Assembly (NCBI GenBank): GCA_018907035.1
Contig: JACCIC010000052.1
Location: 930,001 to 994,000, forward strand
Source of the DNA: Sycobia sp. Sy_11
Taxonomy: Eukaryota > Arthropoda > Insecta > Hymenoptera > Epichrysomallidae
Length of the DNA stretch: 64,000 bases
Direction of reading: 5' to 3'
Positions 45,431 through 56,962 of the stretch are shown here, in pieces; position 1 is the first letter of the stretch, and every line of letters starts with the position of its first letter. Below the pieces are notes generated by a model, which made no database searches, was not told where the DNA came from, and worked only from the letters and a program-made list of their open reading frames with translations. The position numbers were made by a program, and so were the translations under genes.

Positions 45431-46975
45431 ATTCGGAAACCTGATCGTGAGTTGTCGGCACGATCGCCACACTGACGCAGTCAGGCACGAAGTTAATTTC
45501 AATCTAATAAACATAGATATCTCCAAACCGACAGTTCTTAGTTTTTTGTGCCTGCGTACATCTTGCATTTACGATGTTTTGACATACATGCATTACTCTA
45601 CTGCAGGCTCGCCTTTTTAGCATTTTGAGTTAGGTATTCGACATTTTTAAATGAAATTGAATTTATATTCTATGTCAAATCGAGATAAAAATTATTACAA
45701 TTTTTTAAAGTATTAAACATTATCTATCTCATTCTTTAAAATTAATTTTAATTATTTAATTCTATTTTTTATACTAATAAAATTTTTTTTAATTTTATTT
45801 TAATATTGAATTATGAACAAACTTATAATATTCACTTGATAATTCCTGTACCGCTACATCCCGATTCTATATCTCTTCAATATACTCTATCAATTTCTAA
45901 TTAAAAGGAAATCATTTAATTTAATGCTACAAAATTCAAATCAATTTCAGAAATAACTTTACTTGAAAACCAATGATATTATAAATTTTTAAATCCAACG
46001 GATTAAATTTTATGTTAGGGCAGCTTATTTTGGATCAAGTGTCATCTGTACCTTTAGATATTATACCTGCTCACTCTATACAAGCACGGCTAACACAGGG
46101 GAAAATTGTTTAATTTTTACATTCTGTGAGTTCATTATTTAATTTTTTGCGCACTTCTTTGACGAAGAGAAAACGCCTTCGAATGGAAAAATAATATGTA
46201 TGTAATTTGACGCCGTCGCTTTGCTCAGGCGGCAAACATATTCTCGTCGGTAAACGCCTATTTTGGTCCCTTGTATCACAATGTTCTATTTTATTTCAAA
46301 AACATTATGATAATTTTTATAAAAAATTTCAAATACAATATCAATTTTATTTTATTATAAAATATCGAATACTTAATTCGAGGAGCAAAAAAGGTCGAGT
46401 CTGCGGTTAACTGGGGCCTATAGGTATAAACGTCGTAAACGCTAGATCTTGCGCAGGCACAGAAAACCTAAGGTTTCCAATAGACTTAAGGTTTCGTTCA
46501 TTTATTTTTACTCCCTAGGGAGGAAAAGTAAAACTTTACTTTTTGATTGGTCGAGGGTCAAACACTTTCACTTCTTAGAGGAGGAAAGTAGTATGTTGCC
46601 AGCATGTTGCTTCCTCCAACAGCTTTAGAAAATCGAATTTTGCGCCTAGACTAGAATTATTTTCTACTTAATGGTAGGTGTTTCAGTGTCTAATTCACTT
46701 ACAAACTATGAAATAAACACAATTTAAATAACTCTGTGAAATTTGATATTACAAAATATCTCGCTACGCTCGTGCGACATAACATACTCTCGTCGAAAAA
46801 CTCCTATTTTGCTTTTCTGTATCATATACTATTTTCCGATATGAGAATGCTTTCTTTTCTTCAAAAAGGTACACACAAATATGAATTAACAGAATAAAAA
46901 AAATGTTAAATATTTTTCCCGTACTCGGGGCGCAAAATACGATTTTCTGCAGCTGTCTAGAGGGAGCAAAATACT

Positions 46976-47001
46976 ACTTTTCCTCCCTAGGGAGGAAAAG
47001 T
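46976..47001. repeat. 26-bp perfect palindrome
   Basis: A fully self-complementary sequence centred on CTCCCTAGGGAG. A variant with two unpaired central bases lies at 47041-47068. Related forms occur at 46511, 47868 and 48590. Confidence 0.8.
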
Positions 47002-47336
47002 GTTTATGGCCGCTTCCCGACCTATCAGAAAGCAGAATTTTACTTTTCCTCCCAAGGGAGGAAAAGTAGTATTTTTCTCCCTCTAGACAGCTCGACCTTT
47101 TTTTTTGCACTTTGAGTTAGATGTTCAACATTTTTAAATAAAATAGGATTTATATTCTATCTGAAATTTATTCTAAAAATTCTTATGTTTTTTAAGTATT
47201 AAAAATTATCTATATCTTTTTTTTTAATTAGTTTTAATTGTAAATTCTATTGATTTTGCTATTAAATTTTTTAAAATTTTAATTTGAGCATAGATTATTA
47301 ACAAACTTATAATTTTGTCTTATTTATTTATAGAAA

Positions 47337-47400
47337 AGGAGGGGCTCCGCCCCCCCCCAACCCCCGGCGGGGGTTTCACGCCCTGCACCCCCACCACCCA
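47337..47400. repeat. GC-rich insertion with C-runs
   Basis: A 60-bp island of ggctccgccc, C9 and cggcggggg-like sequence interrupts the second copy of the AT-rich repeat. It is absent from the first copy. Confidence 0.5.
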
Positions 47401-48760
47401 ATCCTACATCTCGTCTTAACATACTATATCAAATTCCAAATAAGAGGAAATTATTTTATTTTATTTTATTCAATTCAAGTAAATTTCAGGTATAGCATTA
47501 AGAGAAAACCGATAATATTATATTTTTTTTAAACCAAACGAATTACATTTTATGTTAGGGCAACTTATTTCAGAGTGAATTGGACCTTTATATTTTATAC
47601 CTGCTTGCTCTATCTAAGCATGACTAACACATGGGGGGGGGGGTTGACATTCTTTAATTCTGTGAGCCTGCCGTTCAATTTTTTGTACATTTCTTTGAGA
47701 AAGAAAAAGCGCCCTCGTATGGAAAAAAAGTATGTGACACACGGGAGCAAAGGCGCATTTAGGGAAAAAGCGCCTATTTTGCTCCCTTGTGTCACAATGT
47801 ACTATTCCCGCACTCGTAGAGCAAAATACGATTTTCTACAGCTGTCTGGAGGTAACAAAATATTACTTTTTCTCCCTATGGAGGAAAAGTGTTTATGACC
47901 TCTTCCCGACCAATCAAAAAGCAGAATTTTATATTTCGTCCCTAGTTTTTAATTTTTTAAATAATTTCCTCAGAATGTACTAGTCCCTGTGTTATTTATG
48001 CTTGAATAGAACGAGTAGGCATATATCTAAAAGGTCCAGACCACGCTCGCTTCGAAATAAGTTGCTCTATCATAAAATATAATCCTTTGGATTTGAAAAA
48101 ATATAACATTATTACTTTTCTTTTAAGGTTATTCTTGCAATTTATTTGAATCTCGTAACATTAAATTAAATGATAGTCTTACAGTTTGAAATTGATAGAG
48201 TATGTTAAGAAGAGATATTGGATCTGGAGGTGAGGGTGCAGGGAGCCTCTTGTAAAAGGAAACATGAATAATCAATTGAAAATTATAAGTTTATTCATAA
48301 TGCAATTTTCAAATAAAATTTAAAAAAAATTTAATAGCATACAAAATAGAATTAAAAATTAAAACTAATTTAAAAAAAAAAATACATTTAATTTTTATTA
48401 CTTAAAAAATATTATAATAATTTTCATAAAGAATTTCACATAGAATAGAAATTTAATTTTATTTTAAAATCTCGAATAACTAACTCGAAATGCAAAATAA
48501 ATATAAGCCCAAACGTTGTAAATACTGGATGTTATAAAACTGAGGTTCCTACCTGACTACATGGTTTCCTTAATTTATTTATTATCTCTAGGGAGGAAAA
48601 GTAAAATTCTGCTTTCTGATTGGTGGGGAAAGGGTCATAAACACTTTGACTCCTTAGGAAGAAAAAGTAATATTTTGTTCCCTCTAGATAGTTGTAGAAA
48701 ATCGTATTTTGCTCTCTGAGTTCGAGAATCAATATTATATATTATCACTAAAGAATCAAC

Positions 48761-49330
48761 TTTTTTTTAAAATTTGTAGTAAAGATAGATAAAATTGCTT
48801 TTACACAGAGTTACTTAGATTATTTATATTAAATTGTAAGTCACTTTTAATAATTAGGAAATAAATACACTACAGAATTCAATGATAATATATGTAATTC
48901 TGTAATATTAATTATATATATAAATTAATAAATATATTACTACCATACCATCTTTATTAGTATTATATTATATAGTAAAAACCTGAAGACAGTGACAGAA
49001 ACATTATCTTTACAATAATTTAAATAAAATTGATTCAATAGAACAATTGCTTTTTATTTCAAAAAGCAGAAATTTATTCAATATTAATCAAGTCAGTTAA
49101 TCTCACAAATTAGAATATTTTTCAAGCAAAAAAAACTACTATAGAAAATTTGTACATGATTTTAAGAAAGAAAAATGTAAGAATTGATTTGTGGCATAAA
49201 CAGTCATATTTGACTTTATTTCTTCAATGATATAAATAATATAAAAAAATATAAAAACTTAAATTACAAAATTCAAAAATACTTACTACTAATATTTGTC
49301 TGAAAATTATAATATATAATTAAAACATAC
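48761..49330. other. Start of intron 4, nothing else recognised
   Basis: AT-rich DNA immediately downstream of exon 4. Readthrough of the exon 4 frame stops after about 30 codons without a recognised motif. Confidence 0.5.
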
Positions 49331-49489
49331 CTGGAAGGATTAGACATTATTAAATTAAAAGCTCGCTTGATAGGTGGTTGTATTACTCGATCCATTCCCA
49401 CATTTTCATCTAATTCAAATTTCCTTTTTATTGCTCCAGTAGTACCACTAAGGCAGCTTGGCCGAATTGATATCGGGCTTAAACTTCGT
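49331..49489 (-). CDS. Fam122: Fam122/PABIR homologue, coding exon 4
   Basis: The acceptor tatgttttag is followed by one base completing an Arg codon. Then come RSLSPISIRPSCLSG, GAIKRKFELDENVG and PPIKRAFNLIMSNPS. The donor is CAG|GTATGT. The R-S-x-S-P-I-x-x-I-R-P-S stretch followed by a K-R-K cluster is a strongly conserved block of FAM122 proteins and probably serves as a nuclear localisation signal. Exon length is 159 nt, phase 1 in and 2 out. Confidence 0.85.
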
Positions 49490-49843
49490 CTAAAACATAA
49501 ATAAATATAAATATCAATATATTTTACTTTCACAAAATTTTTTTTTCTTTCTATTTCTTAGCAACATAATTAATGTGTAATAACTGAACAAGGAAAAACA
49601 CTTGGTTAGATTTATTAAAGTAAATTATTTCTGTTTCAGAATAGTTTTTGGCGGTTCTTTATATTTTATAATATTTTTTTTACAATTTACTTAAAAGATA
49701 GAAATATGTTTTAACTGTATATTGAACTATATTATGTTGAACATTATATTGATTTATCATATATTAAATTTATCATATTGAACTATTATTATATTGAATA
49801 TCAATAATATTAGTATAATTCATTACCATTAAGAAGTACATAC

Positions 49844-50307
49844 CTTGTAGCGAATGCTTTTCTTGTTGGACTAGGAGATAAAGAACCATTTTTCCATGCC
49901 ATTGCATGTAAGCTAGGCGAATAACATTGTCGTTGCCCTAAACCTGTTCTTGTAGGTGATGGTGATGAACATAATGGAGGTCCTGCAGGTGATAAATTCA
50001 AATTAAGTGAATCAAAAATCTTTTTTGGTATTATTTGTTTCTCTGTTTTTATTTGTGATAGTAAAGTAGAAGTTGTAGCTAATAGAGATGATGGTGGTGA
50101 TTCTCTAGAAGAATCTTTAAATGATAGTCCTTCAGTTTCAAAAGTCAAATCTTCCCATGATTGAGAAATTTGCATTGCACTATGAATTTCTTTTTCATGT
50201 GCTACCTCTCTACCTGCGACTACATCAATACATTCTTCTCTTCGTAATTGGCTTACTCTAGGTGTTAATCTTGGACTAATTCCTATTCCAATTCCACCAC
50301 CTGGACT
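49844..50307 (-). CDS. Fam122: Fam122/PABIR homologue, coding exon 3
   Basis: The exon opens after ttaatatgtttag and ends ACAAG|GTATGT. It encodes SPRLTPRVSQLRREECIDVV, the counterpart of the helical region that in vertebrate FAM122A contacts the PP2A regulatory subunit B55. MQISQSWEDL follows, then SPSPTRTGLGQRQCYSPSL and SLSPSPTRKAFATR, rich in Ser-Pro/Thr sites. FAM122/PABIR proteins bind and inhibit PP2A-B55 and so help Cdk1 substrates stay phosphorylated. I infer the same role here. The assignment rests on several ordered conserved blocks across exons 1, 3 and 4 and is solid. Confidence 0.9.
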
Positions 50308-50786
50308 CTAAACATATTAATTTATTTTCATCTTTTCTTTAAAATTAAAATTTTTAGAAATAAATACTTCTGAGACATGTATAATTATTATATGCCAATA
50401 TAATATACTATTAGTAAAAAATTTAATCAAATGATTATTAATTATATTCATTCACATAACAATTATTATTGATACATTACAAAAATAATGTCCAATTAAA
50501 TTAATTTGCCTGGTCATTAAAATGTTCATCTATTATAAACATAAGATTTTTATACTTTACCAATCAATTATTAATAAAAAGAATTATTTTTTGAAATATT
50601 AATTTTGATAAACTCAAGTTAAGTTTATGTTAAACATGTAACTAATATAATGTTAATATTTATCACAAGTTACATGATATATAAAATCTTATTGAATATA
50701 AGAACTTTACAAGATAAAGTATATTTTATAGTGTTATTTATTAATTGCAAATAAATAAGTGAACAGTGTAATGAAAACATGCTTAC

Positions 50787-50850
50787 ACTAGTACTGAAAC
50801 GTCTTGCTCTAGGTATGTTTGAAAAAATATTAAATGTTGTAACAGGATCC
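50787..50850 (-). CDS. Fam122: Fam122/PABIR homologue, coding exon 2
   Basis: A short exon of 64 nt between acceptor catttttctag and donor AGT|GTAAGC. It encodes DPVTTFNIFSNIPRARRFST, which corresponds to the F-x-x-x-x-x-R-x-R-R-x-S-T region of the family. It keeps phase with exons 1 and 3. It is too short to be found by ORF length alone. Confidence 0.75.
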
Positions 50851-50976
50851 CTAGAAAAATGTTCAAATATTTTTTAATTAAATATACAGTATTATGGATC
50901 AATTTATGTTTATCAATTCATCTACATTTATTCATTTATAAGCAATCTATTGTAATAAAATACTTTTAAAACTTAC

Positions 50977-51131
50977 CTAGGTGGAGCCGAAGTAGAAGGA
51001 GTACTAATAGACATTGTAGCACTGATTTCGTTAATCATTGGAGCACTGCTGGATCTTTTAAGACTAACTTGCTGTGGGCAATCAATATTCATAGTAGATT
51101 CTGTAATACCTTGAATATTCTTTACAAACAT
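50977..51131 (-). CDS. Fam122: Fam122/PABIR homologue, coding exon 1 (N-terminus)
   Basis: The first ATG at 51131 opens MFVKNIQGITEST. A second in-frame ATG at 51092 (MNIDCPQQVSLKRSSSAPMI) might be the real start, because vertebrate relatives begin with a short acidic stretch before the conserved R-S-S-S-A-P motif. KRSSSAPMINE is the family's N-terminal hallmark. The donor is CCTAG|GTAAGT, phase 2. The five exons give 368 residues, longer than vertebrate FAM122A (about 287). The gene lies on the minus strand with most upstream DNA being repeats. Confidence 0.85.
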
Positions 51132-51630
51132 ATTACCACTTTATTAAGATATTGTTCTTTGTACAATACATAAACCAATAACCCATCTACACTCTTCTAT
51201 TAAACTTTACCAATGATTAAGTATATAGCTCCTGTTTGTTCATACTTTAGTTTTTCAAAAATGTCACAAATCTTTCAAAAATATATTCAAATGTCCAGTA
51301 TAGCTATATATGCTTTTAGCAACTTTTTTAAATTTTAAAATTACTTAAAAATCCCGTATCATTAGATTTATCTCTTAGCTCACCATTCGCAAATGTATTA
51401 ATATAAATTATAATAGATAATGATTTTTCAATTTCTTATTTAAAACTGAAGATATAAATACGACTTTAATATAAAAATGATAGTTATAATCCTGACTGAT
51501 ATGAACCGCCTATCCGCTTTATATAGAACGAAAATCTATGAATATTATAAACGGTAAAGCGAATGGAATAGAAAATTGGATGTTCTGTTAAAATTAAGGA
51601 AACACTAGGAAAAAATTAGATAAGCAACTC

Positions 51631-51633
<3 letters not shown>
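51132..51633 (-). other. 5' UTR/promoter side of the Fam122 homologue
   Basis: AT-rich DNA immediately upstream of the start codon. No clear core promoter or upstream exon could be chosen. Confidence 0.4.

Positions 51634-51706
<73 letters not shown>
51634..51706. repeat. (TA)n microsatellite
   Basis: About 73 bp of pure TA, 500 bp upstream of the Fam122 start codon. Confidence 0.95.
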
Positions 51707-51711
<5 letters not shown>

Positions 51712-52441
51712 GCCAGTTGCAGAGTTACATTGGTGATTTTTTCGTAATATATAACGTGTAAAAGTAAAGTGCCGGCTTGTTTTTAGGCGCGTCCTTGCTG
51801 CTTCTTATTCTCTCCCTCCCTCACACACACTCTCACTCTTTTTCTTATATTCTTGTAGTTGTAACTTCACTCAGCTACAAATTTGTCCAATGATTATAAT
51901 TATATGTTTAACTGGTTTTGAATGGTAGTCAGTATGGTATACAATACACGCAAACTAATATAGTTACACTGGATGTGAATAATACAAGATCCTGAGTCCT
52001 CCGTTGTGGTTTTTCAAATTCATCATCGAACGATGCTAATATAGTCGATTATGTTTTAATCGTCAGTTATAACGATCGAATATTACCTAACTTAACTAAT
52101 TTAATGAAAGAAAGTAAAAGAAAGGTTTGAGCACTTGTTTCCTTCGAAAAAAAGAAATTATTGTCTATTGCAGAATTTAGTAATAGTGTCAATCAGCTAT
52201 TTTCTTAAAATCAGATAAGAGTTAAATGTAGAAGACAAAAAAATAACATTAATAAAACGAGTAAATAAATAAGCTATATTAACTATTCGAGAAAAAAAAA
52301 GCTTATTAACTTTTCTTTTCAGTATATTTGCAATTGTTAGCTATGTAGTTAGTGGTCAATCCCTATCTCGACGATCCTGATGTAAAAGCAATAATAAGCA
52401 AATTAGAATTAAACACACATACACCTCACGCACACATACAC

Positions 52442-52449
<8 letters not shown>
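51707..52449. other. No gene seen
   Basis: Mixed-composition DNA with a pyrimidine-rich patch (51790-51850, ctccctccctcacacacac). No ORF or repeat partner was recognised. Confidence 0.4.

Positions 52450-52492
<43 letters not shown>
52450..52492. repeat. (TA)n microsatellite
   Basis: About 43 bp of TA after a CACA-rich lead-in. Confidence 0.9.
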
Positions 52493-52495
<3 letters not shown>

Positions 52496-52562
52496 AATAG
52501 ACCATAGAGATAAATGTTAGAAAAAGAGTGTGTGGTAAAATTAGGGAAATTAAAGAGAAGAA

Positions 52563-53285
52563 GTGGAAATTTCGCTAAAATCGTATCAAATTACACGGCA
52601 GTACTTCGAGACAGAATTGGCCGCAAGACGGCGACACCCTAAGAAGTTACTCGTTCAAATGCATGTATTTGAAGAAAAAAGAGTGGGGGTATGCAGTGAG
52701 CGTGGAGAGAGGGGAAAGTTAAGTCTCTGCTCCCCTACGTTTGCTTCTTCTCTTCCTCTTATTCGTTTTGGCTTTTGCTTTCTTTCTCTGTTGTACGCAG
52801 AACAATCGATGGATTTCCAAGACAGCGACGTCTACCGGAGAAATATGAACTACCATCTGGCTAATTTTTGATCAGCTTTTCCCATGTAAAACGAGCAAAG
52901 TTTCCACTTCTTCTTTCTACTCTCCCTAGGTACAGTCGTGGGTATTATGGAGGAAATTAGAGAAAAGGAGTAAAAACTCCAATAATATCGATTCAACTTA
53001 CAATGCGGAATTTCGGGATATAATTGGCCGCAAGGCGGCAAACACTATAATGTCGCTCGTTCTACAGTACCTATTTGAAGAAAAGCAATGGGGCTATGCA
53101 GTGCGCGTAGGAAGAGGGGGAAGTTAAATCTCTGCTCCTCTACTTTTGATTTTTTTCTTCCCCTTACTGAGGAATTTCTAAGACAACGATATCTACCAGA
53201 CGAATCTGAACTACCTTGTCCGCTAATTCTTGATCAGCTTTTCCCATGTAAAGCGAGCGGCATTCCCAAAATTGATTGGCGTTAG
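52563..53285. repeat. Two diverged tandem copies of a ~400-bp unit
   Basis: Copy A (52570-52905) and copy B (52970-53262) share attggccgcaag.cggc, tatttgaagaaaa, ctctgctcc.ctac and tgatcagcttttcccatgtaaa in the same order. They differ by substitutions and small indels. Open frames on both strands are broken between copies, so I do not call a gene. Confidence 0.7.
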
Positions 53286-53339
53286 ATAGTTTTTTTTCTT
53301 TCCGGTAGATGTCGCTGTTACAAGTTCCGAGATAATTCT

Positions 53340-53503
53340 GCGTATAATAGAGAGAGAAAGCTAGAACCAGAGATGAACCGAGATTGCCAGAGACATAGGC
53401 GACGTTAAGGGGAGGGACAAGGTGGCTGACCGACACGATGCCGAAGAGGGGAAGTAGGGGAAGCGAAGGACCGAGCGAAAAAGAAAACAACTGACATCTA
53501 TAC

Positions 53504-53554
<51 letters not shown>
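53340..53554 (+). repeat. Microsatellite-bearing interspersed repeat, copy 1
   Basis: gaggggaagtaggggaagcg aaggaccgag-type sequence ends in cgtctatatata and a (TA)n tract (53507-53554). Copies lie at 56180-56428 (same strand) and 58317-58560 (opposite strand). Confidence 0.65.
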
Positions 53555-53557
<3 letters not shown>

Positions 53558-53934
53558 GAAACAAAATATAAAATTGAACTGAAGTATCTTAACTTATTAG
53601 ACAGTCATTTTCGTAATCTACAACTATGTAAACGTATGCTAGATGTTATATTGCAATTAAGAATAATTATATTTTCATTGTTTTCTTATGTATTATATAA
53701 TATATATAAATAAACTCATAATATTATATTAGTATTGTAGATAGCGCAACGCAAATTAATTTGAAACGCAAAATCTCAGCCGTTCAAACTTTACATATAT
53801 AATTATAAAGGTTCAGAATCTCATTGTAAAGGTAGCAACCGGTAGAGGCATGCATTAATTGCGATGAAAATCCTGGATACACCTGGCGAAAAAATTTTGG
53901 ACACATTTTTATTTTTCACTAACCAAATATGAAA

Positions 53935-54330
53935 ATAATTTAATTGTACTTATGTCGACTGCCCATATACAAATTAATAAATATTATTTTATTGGTCTTA
54001 CAGTCCAATCAATTCAATCTAAAAATAAAAAATAAATAAAAATAAATAAAAATAAAATAAAAATTAAAAATAAATATTAAAAATAAAAATTAAATTAAAA
54101 ATTAAATTAAAATTATAATGACAGTCAGACTGTCCTTGTTTACATTCAGCCCCGTAGACTAATCTGAAAATAAAATATTAGCTGAAAAAATTCTTTGTTA
54201 TTAAAGTGCACTTTACTTTTAATTTTTATTTTATTTTTATTTTTATTTATTTTTTATTTTTAGATTGAATTGATTGGACTGTAAGACCAATAAAAAAATA
54301 TTTATTAATTTCAAATATGAAAGATATGCT
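53935..54330. repeat. Head-to-head Penelope-type tails
   Basis: 53965-54050 and 54225-54325 are reverse complements (gtcttacagtccaatcaatt read on each strand). They flank a centre with gacagtcagactgtcc. The same tail lies at 62228-62340 next to a Penelope coding fragment. Confidence 0.6.
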
Positions 54331-54539
54331 TATAAAATGCAATTTAATGATTTTAAGAAAATGAAATTGATTTAGCTACCTAAATAAATTCTATTTAGAC
54401 AATTTAGAATATTTTTTAAAATTAAAAATATCGTTTCAACTAAATCAGTTAATACATTTAAATATATATTTTTCTTAACGAAAAACAGTTGTTTATATTA
54501 AACAAATTCTTCGTTCTTTGAATTCGACGAAATGTATTT

Positions 54540-56075
54540 ATTTAAAATTATCAAATTTTGTTTTAGTGTACTTCAATTTACAAAAAGTATTTCAAACAAA
54601 AGTTGTAGATCTTATCAAAATACATTTTTTGTACTATGTGCTGAATTTCTACAAACAGCATTTTTCAAGAAAAATGTATTTGAATGTATCTATATTTCAT
54701 ATAAACGTAGAATTGTTCCGGGGACCCCGAAACGGAAATGTTGAACTTTTCTCCAAAAATATATAGTTTATATCGAATAATTATATAGAACAAAAAAATA
54801 TGTAGTTTAATGAGCTCTATGATTTTGGTTTTAAATGTTAAATTTTTTCATTTTCTAAGATAAATTCAGAAAATCATGATTTTTATGGAGTTTTCGTCGA
54901 TTTGGGAATACATATTTAATTTTGATTTAAGGTTATGATGATGTTAAGAATCCGCGCTCCAAAAAATATAAGTTTGCAAATTTTTAAGAAAATAGTGACA
55001 GGACTTATTCAATACAGTCACACCACTGTCGATGCTTTAGAGGATTAAATTTTTGATTATTTTTCGAGAAATATTCTCAGAGGATGAAATTATCTATAGG
55101 AATATAGATTTATAGATAGATAATTGTTTTCATAGATATTATTTAACTGTTTAATAAATTGGTTACATTACTATTTTGAGTGAAGCCGAGACGGCAGATG
55201 TTTATATATATAGATATATATATTAAAAGTTATAACAGTATGAATTTAAAAAAAATATTTTTTAATAGTGCATGCTTGCAGTATGATCGCTGCGATGTAA
55301 ATTTCGCGAAAATTTTTTAATAATTGAGTCTTGCTCAAAGGCTATTGCGATCATCGGCAGTCTAAATGCGTGCTCACAGCAAGCTTGATCCAATAAAAAT
55401 TGCTATGTGAGTTTATAACAGAGATCGTGAATGAACTTCCGAAAGACGTGCATAATCGATTATTCGATTTTTTTTGGATGCCGATTAAAATTATCGTAGT
55501 GTCGTTTGATAAAAATTTAATTCTCAAGTTAAAAACTATAAACACAGAGTCTTTTGAACATATCTCGGGAAATATTAAAGTTTACAAAAATGTATTTTAA
55601 AAAATCATTGTACATCTCATTAAAATACATATTTTTTATTCTATTTAATTCGTCTCTAGAAGCTATATTCCTCGAAAAAATGTATACGAAGATACCTGCA
55701 TCGAGTATAGTTTCCGAATAGTTTCCGAAACTGAACTTTGTCGAGAAATATTATTTGCACCGAAAACTGTACAGAACAAAAAATATGTATTTAAATGAGC
55801 TCTATGATTATGGTTAAAAATTTTTTTGCAAGTATTTTTATTTTCTTAAGGAAAATTGAACAAACCATGATCTTTATGGACTTTGCATGGTTTTAGGAAT
55901 GAATATTCAATTTCCGTCTAAAGCTGTTACGATATTCGTAATTAGTCCCGCAAAAATCATAAATATTCAGTAAAATAGTGCGGGGGAACTTTCTTGGAAC
56001 TAAACTCAATACAGCCACATCACTGACATTGTTTCGGCGAGCCTTGAAGCTTCATTATTTTTTCCTGCAGATATT
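54540..56075. repeat. Diverged direct duplication with ~1-kb period
   Basis: 54540-55085 and about 55545-56075 share ordered strings such as tcatatcaaaatacat-type sequence, aatgagctctatgatt.tggtt, atgatttttatgga/atgatctttatgga and caatacag.cacatcactg. Similarity is roughly 65-70 percent by eye. No protein is recognised. Confidence 0.6.
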
Positions 56076-56179
56076 TAATATATGTTAATATTATTATAGG
56101 TAAAATGATCTAGGCAGTATATTTTTATACATTGGGTATTTTTTATACAAGTAAACTGTAAACTTAATCAAACTGTAAT

Positions 56180-56378
56180 TAACGGGATGGGCAAGGTGGC
56201 TGGCAGGCATAATGCAGAAGAGTGGAAGTAGGGGAAGCGAAGGACCGAACGAAAGAGAAAAGAACTGCGCGTATATACGTATATATATATATATATATAT
56301 ATATATAAGAAATGCGTGCACTAATCTTTCCTCTATTTCGGCAAGTTCGGACCGATTCCAACCGCCATCAAAATCCAT

Positions 56379-56428
<50 letters not shown>
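56180..56428 (+). repeat. Microsatellite-bearing interspersed repeat, copy 2
   Basis: Order: ggcaaggtggctggcaggca, aagtaggggaagcgaaggac, (TA)n at 56277-56307, then tttcctctatttcggcaagt, gattccaaccg and (CT)24 at 56381-56428. The complete order reappears inverted at 58317-58560. Confidence 0.75.
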
Positions 56429-56433
<5 letters not shown>

Positions 56434-56654
56434 CGCATACACACACACGCGCGCACGCACGCACACATTGTACACTGTAACATTTATCATATTAATATCA
56501 TTAACATTTTATTAAATAACAAAGACTGACAAAAACTATTATTAAAAATAAAGTAATTCCTTTTGTACACTATTATATAAAAGATGATAAATTGAATAAA
56601 ATAAATTATTAATTTAATTCGAAAACAACGCACAAAAAACAAACATAAAACTCG

Positions 56655-56669
56655 ATTTGCACTATATGC

Positions 56670-56743
<74 letters not shown>

Positions 56744-56770
56744 TTGTTTGCATATAGCGCAAATCTAATT
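56655..56770. repeat. (TA)n inside a larger imperfect palindrome
   Basis: A 64-bp TA tract (56675-56738) is flanked by gatttgcactatatgc on the left and gcatatagcgcaaatc on the right, which pair as an inverted repeat. The whole could extrude as a long cruciform. Confidence 0.65.
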
Positions 56771-56924
56771 GCAGATTCAACAGTGATAGTTAAGAAAAAT
56801 GTTATAAAGCAATATACAAATGCAAAGTTATATTGCGATTATGATGAAAAAAAACTAATGCTGTCGATTGAAACGTTCTCTCTGCGCGCCGACCGCGAAA
56901 CCGAACGGATCTATATATATATGA

Positions 56925-56962
<38 letters not shown>

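Larger units (their letters stand above)
45600..48760. repeat. Cluster of related repeats with short palindromes
   Basis: The block 45626-46060 is repeated in the same orientation at about 47098-47570 (landmarks agttag.tattc.acatttttaaat, attatgaacaaacttataat and ttatgttagggcaacttattt). It is partly repeated inverted at about 47975-48450. Between copies lie several versions of a unit containing gattttctacagctgtct and tttcctccctagggagg, at about 46905-47070, 47805-47945, and inverted at 48585-48720. No protein was recognised. It is a nested or rearranged mobile element family. Confidence 0.6.
13306..49330 (-). other. Intron 4 of the Fam122 homologue, 36 kb, filled with mobile elements
   Basis: The donor is CAG|GTATGT at 49331/49330 and the acceptor tttcag|GG at 13306/13305. 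Both sit in the same phase on the minus strand. Within it are three Gypsy elements, two mariners, a Penelope fragment, a SINE and a large repeat cluster. The other introns of the gene are 126, 479 and 354 bp, so this one has been expanded by transposon insertion. Confidence 0.65.

Noticed and set aside
49273..49320. A small extra exon after Fam122 exon 4 (acceptor attttcag near 49306)
   Set aside because: It would add a low-complexity tail and lacks a convincing donor. The exon at 13305 fits phase and composition better, though RNA data could revive it.
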